Source: Magicicada septendecula
Taxonomy: Eukaryota > Arthropoda > Insecta > Hemiptera > Cicadidae
Assembly (NCBI GenBank): GCA_034769895.1
Contig: CM068369.1
Location: forward strand, 432,057,528-432,121,527
Direction: 5' to 3'
Length of the DNA stretch: 64,000 bases
How positions within the stretch are numbered: the stretch's first letter is position 1; each line of letters starts with the position of its first letter. Under the pieces are notes generated by a model. The model was not told the DNA's origin. It did no database searches and saw nothing but the letters and a program-made list of their open reading frames with translations. The position numbers and the translations under genes are program-made. Positions 53,752 to 64,000 of this stretch are shown here, one piece after another.

Positions 53752-54563
53752 ATGGCCGAGGCACGTGAATATAAAGTAAGTGGATTACGGGAGGCATGGA
53801 ATAGTAAGGAATTCATGCGCGAGTTTGAAAGGGTTTTGAAAGGAATGACTGAGGATGATTGGAGTAAATTTAATAATGAACTAAGACAAATGAAAGAACA
53901 AAAAACGGGATTATACGCTTTTTTGAACGAAAATAGTGATGACACTAGTAAACGAAGTAACGAGGTAAGTGAGGTGAATACAAGTGAAAATCAGGAAGAG
54001 GTTAGTTTAAGTGCAAACGAAGTACTGATTAATAAAGTAAGTAACAGTGATAATTTGAATAATGAGTTTACAGGTAGTAAGAATGATATGATATTAGAAA
54101 AAGATGATGAGAGTATTATGAGTGATAATGAAGTGTTTGAGTGTGTTGAGTCAGAGAGAGAGTTAAGAGAAAGTACAGTTTTACAAGGGGTGCAGGGGTT
54201 AGAATTTTCCTTTGATGTTGTGTTAGGGGGTGAAGTCAAGTCTTCACGTATTTTTAATAAGTTCGAGAGTTCCTTAAATTTATATTTGGGAGACGAAAGG
54301 TCTACAAATAGAGTTCTTTGGTGTTTTTGTGTACCTCATAGGTGGTGCAGTAATTATGAGTTAGTGACCCCTGCATATTTGGAGAGAGAAAGTGTAGAGA
54401 GGTATTGTGAGAGATATGGTGAGAGAAAGAGAGTAATAAAAATTTTTAAAGTAAATAGAAAGTACAGAGAATTGGTAGAAAGGTTAGGAGTAGAGATGGT
54501 GGATTAAAATAATAAATACTTACCTTGTAGTAACAGTGAAATTGAAATAATAATAGATAATGA
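53752..54563 (+). pseudogene. E6 FDDGG-family ORF, interrupted
   Basis: 251 codons from ATG 53752 (MAEAREYKV) to TAA at 54505-54507, then homology to E2 continues in the same frame (KYLPC) until E7 breaks it at 54563. The N-terminus differs from the other copies (LREAWNSKEFMREFERVLKG, a helical acidic/basic start). The middle matches E2: LNLYLGDERSTN, HRWCSNYELVTPAYLERE, ERLGVEMVD. The FDDGG tail is lost. Function unknown. Confidence 0.75.
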
Positions 54564-54968
54564 TGTGATATTTCGTTTTATTGATATTAATAACTAAATA
54601 TAATGTGATTTCGAATTTGTCAAAATTGTACTATCTACTTTGTCGGGCGCCATCTTGCCAACTGCAAGAAAATAATTTACCAAGGTTCGTATCAGCGAAC
54701 TAGGAGAACAGAACATGGTTATTCGAAATAAAAGAAAACTTTACTTTGTTTCCCCTTAATAGATTTTTATTGACATTTTATTACTGCTAACACACTACCT
54801 CCTGACATCCCTACTATTAATTCAGATTAATGAAATTTATTTAGTATAGAATGGTAATTGAAACATAGTATATAAATTGAAAACAACAAACTTCTATAAA
54901 ATTAAACATGAATTACCTTAACCTACCAACACAAACCAGCCTTCTTAATTTATCTAATTTTACTCACT

Positions 54969-55003
<35 letters not shown>

Positions 55004-55766
55004 GTATCCAACCCCAGATTTTAAGAGCTCAATTTAATTTATGAAAAAAAACGTATTATATAGTATAATGTTGAAATGTCTACTTTCCTTTATTATGCTG
55101 CGTCGGCCTAATGGTGTTGAATTTCGCCACATGGTATGCGTTGTTTTACTGTTTTCACTGTCACATTTTTTACGTGTTACTGCCGAACTGTTAATATGTT
55201 TTAATTAGTTACTTTTGATGAATATTTAACCAAATACGGTTTGCACTCTGAAATGTATAGAAAGATTCACATTTTTTATTGTATGCGGGCGCGTCGGCGA
55301 ACACAATAACTTCGCCCGAAAACCGGCGAACCGGCGACGCACAGTGGTTAGCGTCTGTATAACTCAGATGTTGTTTTGCGACTGTTTGTTCGGTGCCTCA
55401 CACAGTTGCTGGCGTGACACACCCAGGATAGGCTCTGACGAAACCGATGACACACAGTTGTTATGTAATTTGCTGACGCAACACATCGCCTGATGTCTGG
55501 TTGTGTAACGTGTTTACGTTTTCCGTGTTCGTCATTGTCCTTGAACTGACTTTGGTACAGTTTGCCGGTTATTAAAACTGTTTATATGAATATTGTCTAA
55601 TAACTTTGTTTTCAACACCTCAAGCAGTGTTGCCGTTGTTGGGATCGCTTCCACAATAACAAATTTACCTCTCGGTCACAAAATTTTCCTATCACTCAAC
55701 AAGTTATTTATTATTTATAAAAAAAAATACAAATTCTGTTATTACCCCCGGTTATGCCCCGCTACA
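54564..55766 (-). repeat. E7 3' LTR
   Basis: 1203 bp, TGTAGCGGGGC…TATCACA on the minus strand; CA microsatellite at about 54974-55001; same subfamily as the E1 LTR. Confidence 0.92.
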
Positions 55767-58043
55767 ATACCCCCTCAATGAGATATTTTATGCCGAAGCA
55801 TAAAAAATCTCATTGACACATTCATACTTGCTAAAGGGATCAGCCAGGATATGTCGCCATAACCCCCTGTATGGTTTACAAAAAAGAATAATCAACTCAC
55901 CCTTGGTCCGGTGACTGTGACCGCATCTGCATGACAATACTGGACTTCTCTCTCGAGATCCCAACACCGTAGAGTCAGACAGATACTCCACGCCCCTGCT
56001 CTGACGCGCAGGCCAGCTCAGGTCCGCCGCCACAGCACCACCAAACACTGAAACAACAAATCAAAATATTAAATAGTGGCCTTATACAACACCATATCCC
56101 CAACTGATCTGTTTCCCCCTAGCGGTGCTGGTTTGCGCTAAGAAGCACTGGTTTTGTTTTTACTCACTTATTACTAACATGTATATATCAGAATACCTAA
56201 CATAACTTAACATAATAAAACACAGTACATTAATAATTCATTTTAAAATAAACAACTTACAATTAAAATGTTACACACTTTATATCATTAAATTGGCATA
56301 TAAAATCAAAAAATTACTTTCAAACTTGATTTACTCTTATTAATGCGTTTCTCAAAATATTTATTTTATTTATTTTTTTTTTCAATTATGGCCATCATTA
56401 TTCCATTTCATTACTATGGGTGATTCTACGTTATTCATTATAATTTACTTTATCCACTTGGCATTTACTCATAAACTTCCCCTTTTATTACTCTAACGTT
56501 CCCTTACAAAATCTTTAACTAGTATGACACCCCACTATCAAAATTTTACTAACCCTTCTCTACCTCTAACTACTTACTATTTTAACTCCAATCGCCACCT
56601 TCTACTCTTATAAAAAAAAAAAATACTCTCTAACCCTTTGTACATAGGATACGTGTTTCCCCCCCCCCCCCAAAAAAGCTCAATTCCCGTTCTCTGGCCC
56701 CTGGATTTTTACCTAAGGCGGCCCCTTCCCACTAAAACTATACCAAATCCCGTCCCAACCCTTATGTTGCGGACTCCCACATTACACTACCACTACTACA
56801 AAATTGCCATCCCCAAAAAATCTCAATCTCATAACCTCACTACAATTACAACAAATTAACATCAACAAATAAACAACAATATATCACTCAAATCTCTACA
56901 TAAATTCTCCATTCTACTGTGTCTCCACTTATACTTCTCAAAATTCTATAACATACATTAACTCAAAACAACATTGCATTATTTTCATCTCTCATTCTCT
57001 TTAACTTTTACTTCAATTTGGACAGATCTATATGTCCCACAAAATTCAACTTGGACTGACTCAAACATTTATTCAAACAATTACTATCACCCACTTCTAT
57101 CTTTTACAACCTATTGAAAATTTTACTTATTACAACTATTTTTCATTTTATTTTAAAATCTATAAACACATTGAAAACATATTATTATATTTTTATAATA
57201 CTTATTCCTAACATACTAATGCAATCAACACAATAAGACATAATAACACAATATAAGAAGTATTTGGTGCATCTATTTTTTAAATTCAAACAAAATTATT
57301 GAGTAGCAAATCATCATTATTAATTAAAATATATCAAATTTTTAATACGTTATCCCCTTGGATAACCTCCCAGCCACACACACACGATTATAATACATTA
57401 TATAACATAATACACAAATATACATTGAACCAACAATTCTCTTTTAACTAATTTATATAAAAATTTATAACCATTATTATTTAAAATTTTTCATTAACTC
57501 TTTTATTTATCATCATTATTGACTTATCCTGTGTTGCAGTCAGCTTTTCAAAATTGCTTAAAATTTATTATTAACATATATTTTTAATCATTATGTTCCA
57601 CAAAATTCCACAAAATAAACCATTTAACATTTATTTATTTATTCATGATTATTAAACACATAACATTCAATCACAATATCTAAAGATCTCAAATTATTTA
57701 CTTCAATTTATTATTAAAACTGAATATTCATTTGATTATTAAAATAACATATCTCAATTATTATCAACATTCTACAAATCATTAACTATTGTCTTCATAA
57801 TTATTTTGTTATTTAATTAGAGTGCAAAAATATTAATAATATTATTATTATTAATACAACATTTCCTAAAACATATACACATTACTTTTCTAACATTTCA
57901 CAATACACACAAATGAATTCAATATTATTTACAAAATATACGTCAAAACTGTTCAAGTGTATCTCACTTCAGATGTCCAAATCAGCAAGGTCATTACCAA
58001 TAATTTACAATATTTAAAAATGTCCCAACACTGATCTTTTAGC
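55767..58043 (-). other. E7 3' non-coding region
   Basis: It contains (in element order) hairpin GTTATCC/GGATAAC at 57366-57349, the region matching E1 2730-3720, the exon-like module, and at 55814-55767 the AATGAGA/TCTCATT hairpin with UUCGG and polypurine tract. Confidence 0.75.
55901..56047 (-). other. 147-nt exon-like module in E7
   Basis: Acceptor TTGTTTCAG, donor AAGG|GTGAGT, 147 nt, open (LSWPARQSRG, CRCGHSHRTK). Confidence 0.55.
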
Positions 58044-59153
58044 TCATCCTCCATCGTCATATATATATCTAGTGTATTTGTAACATTCATCATTTTTATC
58101 AACATACAATTTGTTATCATTACTATCATAATAATCCATCCATTCTATTTCATCCATTATACCACTAGAAATCTTGTTACCATAAGTTAGGATTGTCCAG
58201 TCTATATCAGGGTTATTTGTTAATGTCAGGTAAATTTTCTCATCTTTGTATTCCTCAACTACTACGTCAGGTAAGTCATTATAGTCAGGTAAGATATTAT
58301 CAAAATTATTTTCTGTCTCTCTTTCAACAGGTACGTATTTCACATGATTCATCATCACCCCCTCTAGTATTTTTCTCAATTCATTATAATCTCTTTCTAA
58401 CTTATATAGTTCTATTTCATTCTCAATATATAACTCTCTTTCCTCATAGCACCACATCACATTCTCACCATTATTACGGACAGAGGGTACAACATTATAC
58501 AACATTACTTCATTTAACAATAAGGGTCTCTTGCCCTGAAAAAACAACATTAAATCATCATCATCATTATAAAAAATAAGGGGAAAATTTGCCCTCTGTC
58601 CCCATTCAATTACTACATTATTTTTCCACTCTCTTTCTATTTCATAAACACTCATTAACATTTCATTATCGCATTCTAAAACTTCATCAATACTATTTGT
58701 TGTTATATTTTCATCATTTGCTTCTACATTATTCTTCACCCCCACTATACTCTCAAAATTGTCTACTATTTCGTCATTTTTACATTTTGTCTTACTTAAA
58801 ACATTATCACCTAATTTCTCGAACTTCTGTTCTAACTTATTTAAACTGTTTTTTATTATGTCATCAATCTGGTTCAAATTCTCATTAATCTCTTTAATCT
58901 CATATTTCAACTCATTATTCTGATTTTTTAACTCGTCAAAACTATTTTTTTGAATATCGAACTTCTCATTGATTTCGTTTTTTTGTTCATTAAACAGCAA
59001 TTTCATCATCTTGATTAAATCATTATCTTCAGCCGTTTTGTTCATGACTGGTGTTGAGTGAACACCTTCATGCATGATTTGAGATTCAGTTATGCTTATC
59101 TGGCTTTCATCTACACTGTCAGTGACGCTGACAGTTTCATGATTTTCTGCCAT
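58044..59153 (-). CDS. E7 FDDGG-family ORF, intact, 369 codons
   Basis: Starts MAENHETVSVTD. The N-terminal part is Ser/Thr/Glu-rich with EGVHSTPVMNK, the motif shared with E5 Gag. Residues about 45-115 form a coiled coil (FDIQKNSFDELKNQNNELKY). The C-terminal half has VPSVRNNGENVMWCYEERE, ENEIELYKLERDYNELR, KYVPVERE and the tail YKYTRYIYDDGG. No capsid, zinc knuckle, protease or RT motif. It is the only ORF of the element and is also intact in E8. I do not recognise the C-terminal domain; a Gag-interacting particle protein is an inference from the shared N-terminus. Confidence 0.8.
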   Translation of the reverse strand: MAENHETVSVTDSVDESQISITESQIMHEGVHSTPVMNKTAEDNDLIKMMKLLFNEQKNEINEKFDIQKNSFDELKNQNNELKYEIKEINENLNQIDDIIKNSLNKLEQKFEKLGDNVLSKTKCKNDEIVDNFESIVGVKNNVEANDENITTNSIDEVLECDNEMLMSVYEIEREWKNNVVIEWGQRANFPLIFYNDDDDLMLFFQGKRPLLLNEVMLYNVVPSVRNNGENVMWCYEERELYIENEIELYKLERDYNELRKILEGVMMNHVKYVPVERETENNFDNILPDYNDLPDVVVEEYKDEKIYLTLTNNPDIDWTILTYGNKISSGIMDEIEWMDYYDSNDNKLYVDKNDECYKYTRYIYDDGG

Positions 59154-59355
59154 TTTCCTTAAAAAAAATTTTTATATATATATCTTCATATAACTTTATT
59201 ATACGTAACATATACTTATTGAAAAATATTCTACTCACCAATATCAAACATAACCTTTAACGTCCATCTTACGTATATACGTAAATACAAACTCCAAACA
59301 ACCATTCTGTTCTCCCCGTAGGCCGTATTTTATATAAATTTATTGATATAAAATT

Positions 59356-59374
59356 GTCCCTGTTCCAGAAGCCA
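59356..59374 (-). promoter_or_regulatory. E7 primer binding site
   Basis: TGGCTTCTGGAACAGGGAC on the minus strand, next to the LTR end. Confidence 0.72.
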
Positions 59375-59376
59375 AA

Positions 59377-60575
59377 TGTGATATTTCGTTTTATTGATAT
59401 TAATAACTAAATATAATGTGATTTCGAATTTGTCAAAATTGTACTATCTACTTTGTCGGGCGCCATCTTGCCAACTGCAAGAAAATAATTTACCAAGGTT
59501 CGTATCAGCGAACTAGGAGAACAGAACATGGTTATTCGAAATAAAAGAAAACTTTACTTTGTTTCCCCTTAATAGATTTTTATTGACATTTTATTACTGC
59601 TAACACACTACCTCCTGACATCCCTACTATTAATTCAGATTAATGAAATTTATTTAGTATAGAATGGTAATTGAAACATAGTATATAAATTGAAAACAAC
59701 AAACTTCTATAAAATTAAACATGAATTACCTTAACCTACCAACACAAACCAGCCTTCTTAATTTATCTAATTTTACTCACTCATACACACACACACACAC
59801 ACACACACACCTGTATCCAACCCCAGATTTTAAGAGCTCAATTTAATTTATGAAAAAAAACGTATTATATAGTATAATGTTGAAATGTCTACTTTCCTTT
59901 ATTATGCTGCGTCGGCCTAATGGTGTTGAATTTCGCCACATGGTATGCGTTGTTTTACTGTTTTCACTGTCACATTTTTTACGTGTTACTGCCGAACTGT
60001 TAATATGTTTTAATTAGTTACTTTTGATGAATATTTAACCAAATACGGTTTGCACTCTGAAATGTATAGAAAGATTCACATTTTTTATTGTATGCGGGCG
60101 CGTCGGCGAACACAATAACTTCGCCCGAAAACCGGCGAACCGGCGACGCACAGTGGTTAGCGTCTGTATAACTCAGATGTTGTTTTGCGACTGTTTGTTC
60201 GGTGCCTCACACAGTTGCTGGCGTGACACACCCAGGATAGGCTCTGACGAAACCGATGACACACAGTTGTTATGTAATTTGCTGACGCAACACATCGCCT
60301 GATGTCTGGTTGTGTAACGTGTTTACGTTTTCCGTGTTCGTCATTGTCCTTGAACTGACTTTGGTACAGTTTGCCGGTTATTAAAACTGTTTATATGAAT
60401 ATTGTCTAATAACTTTGTTTTCAACACCTCAAGCAGTGTTGCCGTTGTTGGGATCGCTTCCACAATAACAAATTTACCTCTCGGTCACAAAATTTTCCTA
60501 TCACTCAACAAGTTATTTATTATTTATAAAAAAAAATACAAATTCTGTTATTACCCCCGGTTATGCCCCGCTACA
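59377..60575 (-). repeat. LTR shared by E7 (as 5') and E8 (as 3')
   Basis: 1199 bp; differs from the 54564-55766 copy by a shorter CA run and very few substitutions. Confidence 0.95.
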
Positions 60576-60709
60576 ATACCCCCTCAATGAGATATTTTAT
60601 GCCGAAGCATAAAAAATCTCATTGACACATTCATACTTGCTAAAGGGATCAGCCAGGATATGTCGCCATAACCCCCTGTATGGTTTACAAAAAAGAATAA
60701 TCAACTCAC

Positions 60710-60856
60710 CCTTGGTCCGGTGACTGTGACCGCATCTGCATGACAATACTGGACTTCTCTCTCGAGATCCCAACACCATAGAGTCAGACAGATACTCCAC
60801 GCCCCTGCTCTGACGCGCAGGCCAGCTCAGGTCCGCCGCCACAGCACCACCAAACA
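60710..60856 (-). other. 147-nt exon-like module in E8
   Basis: Same boundaries as in E7; at least one substitution (DSMVLG for DSTVLG) keeps the frame open. Confidence 0.55.
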
Positions 60857-62888
60857 CTGAAACAACAAATCAAAATATTAAATAGTGACCTTATACAACA
60901 CCATATCCCCAACTGATCTGTTTCCCCCTAGCGGTGCTGGTTTGCGCTAAGAAGCACTGGTTTTGTTTTTACTCACTTATTACTAACATGTATATATCAG
61001 AATACCTAACATAACTTAACATAAGAAAACACAGTACATTAATAATTCATTTTAAAATAAACAACTTACAATTAAAATGTTACACACTTTATATCATTAA
61101 ATTGGCATATAAAATCAAAAAATTACTTTCAAACTTGATTTACTCTTATTAATGCGTTTCTCAAAATAATTTTTTTTTTTTTTTTTCAATTATGGCCATC
61201 ATTATTCCATTTCATTACTATGGGTGATTCTACGTTATTCATTATAATTTACTTTATCCACTTGGCATTTACTCATAAACTTCCCCTTTTATTACTCTAA
61301 CGTTCCCTTACAAAATCTTTAACTAGTATGACACCCCACTATCAAAATTTTACTAACCCTTCTCTACCTCTAACTACTTAATATTTTAACCCCAATCGCC
61401 ACCTTCTACTCTTATAAAAAAAAAAAAATACTCTCTAACCCTTTGTACATAGGATACGTGTTTCCCCCCCCCCAAAAAAGCTCAATTCCCGTTCTCTGGC
61501 CCCTGGATTTTTACCTAAGGCGGCCCCTTCCCACTAAAACTATACCAAATCCCGTCCCAACCCTTATGTTGCGGACTCCCACATTACACTACCACTACTA
61601 CAAAATTGCCATCCCCAAAAAATCTCAATCTCATAACCTCACTACAATTACAACAAATTAACATCAACAAATAAACAACAATATATCACTCAAATCTCTA
61701 CATAAATTCTCCATTCTACTGTGTCTCCACTTATACTTCTCAAAATTCTATAACATACATTAACTCAAAACAACATTGCATTATTTTCATCTCTCATTCT
61801 CTTTAACTTTTACTTCAATTTGGACAGATCTATATGTCCCACAAAATTCAACTTGGACTGACTCAAACATTTATTCAAACAATTACTATCACCCACTTCT
61901 ATCTTTTACAACCTATTGAAAATTTTACTTATTACAACTATTTTTCATTTTATTTTAAAATCTATAAACACATTGAAAACATATTATTATATTTTTATAA
62001 TACTTATTCCTAACATACTAATGCAATCAACACAATAAGACATAATAACACAATATAAGAAGTATTTGGTGCATCTATTTTTTAAATTCAAACAAAATTA
62101 TTGAGTAGCAAATCATCATTATTAATTAAAATATATCAAATTTTTAATACGTTATCCCCTTGGATAACCTCCCAGCCACACACACACGATTATAATACAT
62201 TATATAACATAATACACAAATATACATTGAACCAACAATTCTCTTTTAACTAATTTATATAAAAATTTATAACCATTATTATTTAAAATTTTTCATTAAC
62301 TCTTTTATTTATCATCATTATTGACTTATCCTGTGTTGCAGTCAGCTTTTCAAAATTGCTTAAAATTTATTATTAACATATATTTTTAATCATTATGTTC
62401 CACAAAATTCCACAAAATAAACCATTTAACATTTATTTATTTATTCATGATTATTAAATTAAAATCTCATCACACAATTTAAATTCCTTATAAAATTCAA
62501 ACACATAACATTCAATCACAATATCTAAAGATCTCAAATTATTTACTTCAATTTATTATTAAAACTGAATATTCATTTGATTATTAAAATAACATATCTC
62601 AATTATTATCAACATTCTACAAATCATTAACTATTGTCTTCATAATTATTTTGTTATTTAATTAGAGTGCAAAAATATTAATAATATTATTATTATTAAT
62701 ACAACATTTCCTAAAACATATACACATTACTTTTCTAACATTTCACAATACACACAAATGAATTCAATATTATTTACAAAATATACGTCAAAACTGTTCA
62801 AGTGTATCTCACTTCAGATGTCCAAATCAGCAAGGTCATTACCAATAATTTACAATATTTAAAAATGTCCCAACACTGATCTTTTAGC

Positions 62889-63998
62889 TCATCCTCCATC
62901 GTCATATATATATCTAGTGTATTTGTAACATTCATCATTTTTATCAACATACAATTTGTTATCATTACTATCATAATAATCCATCCATTCTATTTCATCC
63001 ATTATACCACTAGAAATCTTGTTACCATAAGTTAGGATTGTCCAGTCTATATCAGGGTTATTTGTTAATGTCAGGTAAATTTTCTCATCTTTGTATTCCT
63101 CAACTACTACGTCAGGTAAGTCATTATAGTCAGGTAAGATATTATCAAAATTATTTTCTGTCTCTCTTTCAACAGGTACGTATTTCACATGATTCATCAT
63201 CACCCCCTCTAGTATTTTTCTCAATTCATTATAATCTCTTTCTAACTTATATAGTTCTATTTCATTCTCAATATATAACTCTCTTTCCTCATAGCACCAC
63301 ATCACATTCTCACCATTATTACGGACAGAGGGTACAACATTATACAACATTACTTCATTTAACAATAAGGGTCTCTTGCCCTGAAAAAACAACATTAAAT
63401 CATCATCATCATTATAAACAATAAGGGGAAAATTTGCCCTCTGTCCCCATTCAATTACTACATTATTTTTCCACTCTCTTTCTATTTCATAAACACTCAT
63501 TAACATTTCATTATCGCATTCTAAAACTTCATCAATACTATTTGTTGTTATATTTTCATCATTTGCTTCTACATTATTCTTCACCCCCACTATACTCTCA
63601 AAATTGTCTACTATTTCGTCATTTTTACATTTTGTCTTACTTAAAACATTATCACCTAATTTCTCGAACTTCTGTTCTAACTTATTTAAACTGTTTTTTA
63701 TTATGTCATCAATCTGGTTCAAATTCTCATTAATCTCTTTAATCTCATATTTCAACTCATTATTCTGATTTTTTAACTCGTCAAAACTATTTTTTTGAAT
63801 ATCGAACTTCTCATTGATTTCGTTTTTTTGTTCATTAAACAGCAATTTCATCATCTTGATTAAATCATTATCTTCAGCCGTTTTGTTCATGACTGGTGTT
63901 GAGTGAACACCTTCATGCATGATTTGAGATTCAGTTATGCTTATCTGGCTTTCATCTACACTGTCAGTGACGCTGACAGTTTCATGATTTTCTGCCAT
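62889..63998 (-). CDS. E8 FDDGG-family ORF, intact, 369 codons
   Basis: Identical to the E7 ORF except one residue (FPLIV for FPLIF). It starts at the very edge of the window. It has the same coiled coil, WCYEERE, YKLERDYNEL and YDDGG tail. Two intact copies show that the E3 frameshifts are decay and not the normal state. Confidence 0.8.
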   Translation of the reverse strand: MAENHETVSVTDSVDESQISITESQIMHEGVHSTPVMNKTAEDNDLIKMMKLLFNEQKNEINEKFDIQKNSFDELKNQNNELKYEIKEINENLNQIDDIIKNSLNKLEQKFEKLGDNVLSKTKCKNDEIVDNFESIVGVKNNVEANDENITTNSIDEVLECDNEMLMSVYEIEREWKNNVVIEWGQRANFPLIVYNDDDDLMLFFQGKRPLLLNEVMLYNVVPSVRNNGENVMWCYEERELYIENEIELYKLERDYNELRKILEGVMMNHVKYVPVERETENNFDNILPDYNDLPDVVVEEYKDEKIYLTLTNNPDIDWTILTYGNKISSGIMDEIEWMDYYDSNDNKLYVDKNDECYKYTRYIYDDGG

Positions 63999-64000
63999 TT

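Larger units (their letters stand above)
52222..54563 (+). mobile_element. E6: non-autonomous LTR element, cut by E7
   Basis: 5' LTR 52222-53501, primer binding site, ORF from 53752. The element is interrupted at 54563 by the LTR end of E7; the rest would lie beyond the window. Confidence 0.85.
54564..59376 (-). mobile_element. E7: first unit of tandem non-autonomous LTR array
   Basis: Minus orientation: leader 59376-59154, ORF 59153-58044, 3' non-coding 58043-55767, 3' LTR 55766-54564. Its 5' LTR is the LTR at 59377-60575, shared with E8. No pol. The LTR end lies in the ORF of E6. Block B-type structures are absent, but the GTTATCC hairpin, the 147-nt module and the PPT hairpin are present. 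Confidence 0.92.
59377..64000 (-). mobile_element. E8: second unit of the tandem array (runs off window)
   Basis: Same order as E7: ORF 63998-62889, 3' non-coding 62888-60576, LTR 60575-59377. It carries a 40-44 bp insertion near 62457-62500 relative to E7 and a shorter C run near 61465. Leader and 5' LTR are outside the window. Confidence 0.92.

Noticed and set aside
55593..55781. Identical 62-codon frames in the E7/E8 LTRs
   Set aside because: They sit in the LTR antisense to transcription and lack any motif.

Overview
The window looks like a piece of an insect nuclear genome. The evidence is AT-rich DNA, a split gene with GT-AG introns encoding the metazoan Mediator subunit MED25, a short CCTAA run like the insect telomere unit, and a mix of mariner, pogo/Tigger, Penelope-like, LINE, Helitron-like and Ty3/Gypsy remnants. 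The species cannot be named from sequence alone. I saw no bacterial features and no convincing tRNA or rRNA gene.

Host gene: five minus-strand exons of MED25 were recovered at 37877-37579, 37219-37086, 14731-14569, 9281-9090 and 7679-7395. Phases agree at every junction. They encode a glutamine-rich linker, the activator-interacting (ACID/PTOV) domain and a Gly/Pro/Leu-rich C-terminal tail. The N-terminal von Willebrand (VWA) exons were not found and should lie beyond 37.9 kb. The intron between exons 2 and 3 of this set is about 22.4 kb and is packed with nested transposons.

Transposons by region. 1-5.56 kb: the 3' end of an autonomous Gypsy-type element (E1): integrase, a 3.1 kb non-coding region, and the 3' LTR. 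8.0-8.9 kb: a mariner derivative that is an inverted dimer of its own 5' half. 10.1-12.3 kb: Helitron-type helicase and LINE reverse transcriptase remnants. 14.8-20.3 kb: a mariner split by LTR element E2. 21.9-30.3 kb: a pogo/Tigger remnant split by a complete 7.5 kb LTR element (E3) with a 4-bp target duplication. 31.7-33.2 kb: a 5'-truncated Penelope-like element (RT plus GIY-YIG). 33.7-35.4 kb: a second pogo/Tigger element. 39.7-40.4 kb: a DDE transposase remnant. 40.4-64 kb: a nest in which autonomous Gypsy element E5 is interrupted in its 3' LTR by E6, and E6 is interrupted in its ORF by a tandem LTR-internal-LTR-internal array (E7/E8).

How the parts work together: E1 and E5 carry the enzymes. 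E2, E3, E6, E7 and E8 carry related LTRs and leaders but no pol; instead they have a single ORF. In E2, E3, E7 and E8 it starts like the Gag coiled-coil N-terminus, and it ends in a conserved FDDGG/YDDGG tail that I do not recognise. This looks like an autonomous/non-autonomous partnership. The long 3' non-coding regions contain helices that keep pairing through compensatory changes, a C(UUCG)G-type hairpin next to the polypurine tract, and a conserved 147-nt exon-like module. These shared RNA features and the FDDGG ORF family are the most novel signals in the window.
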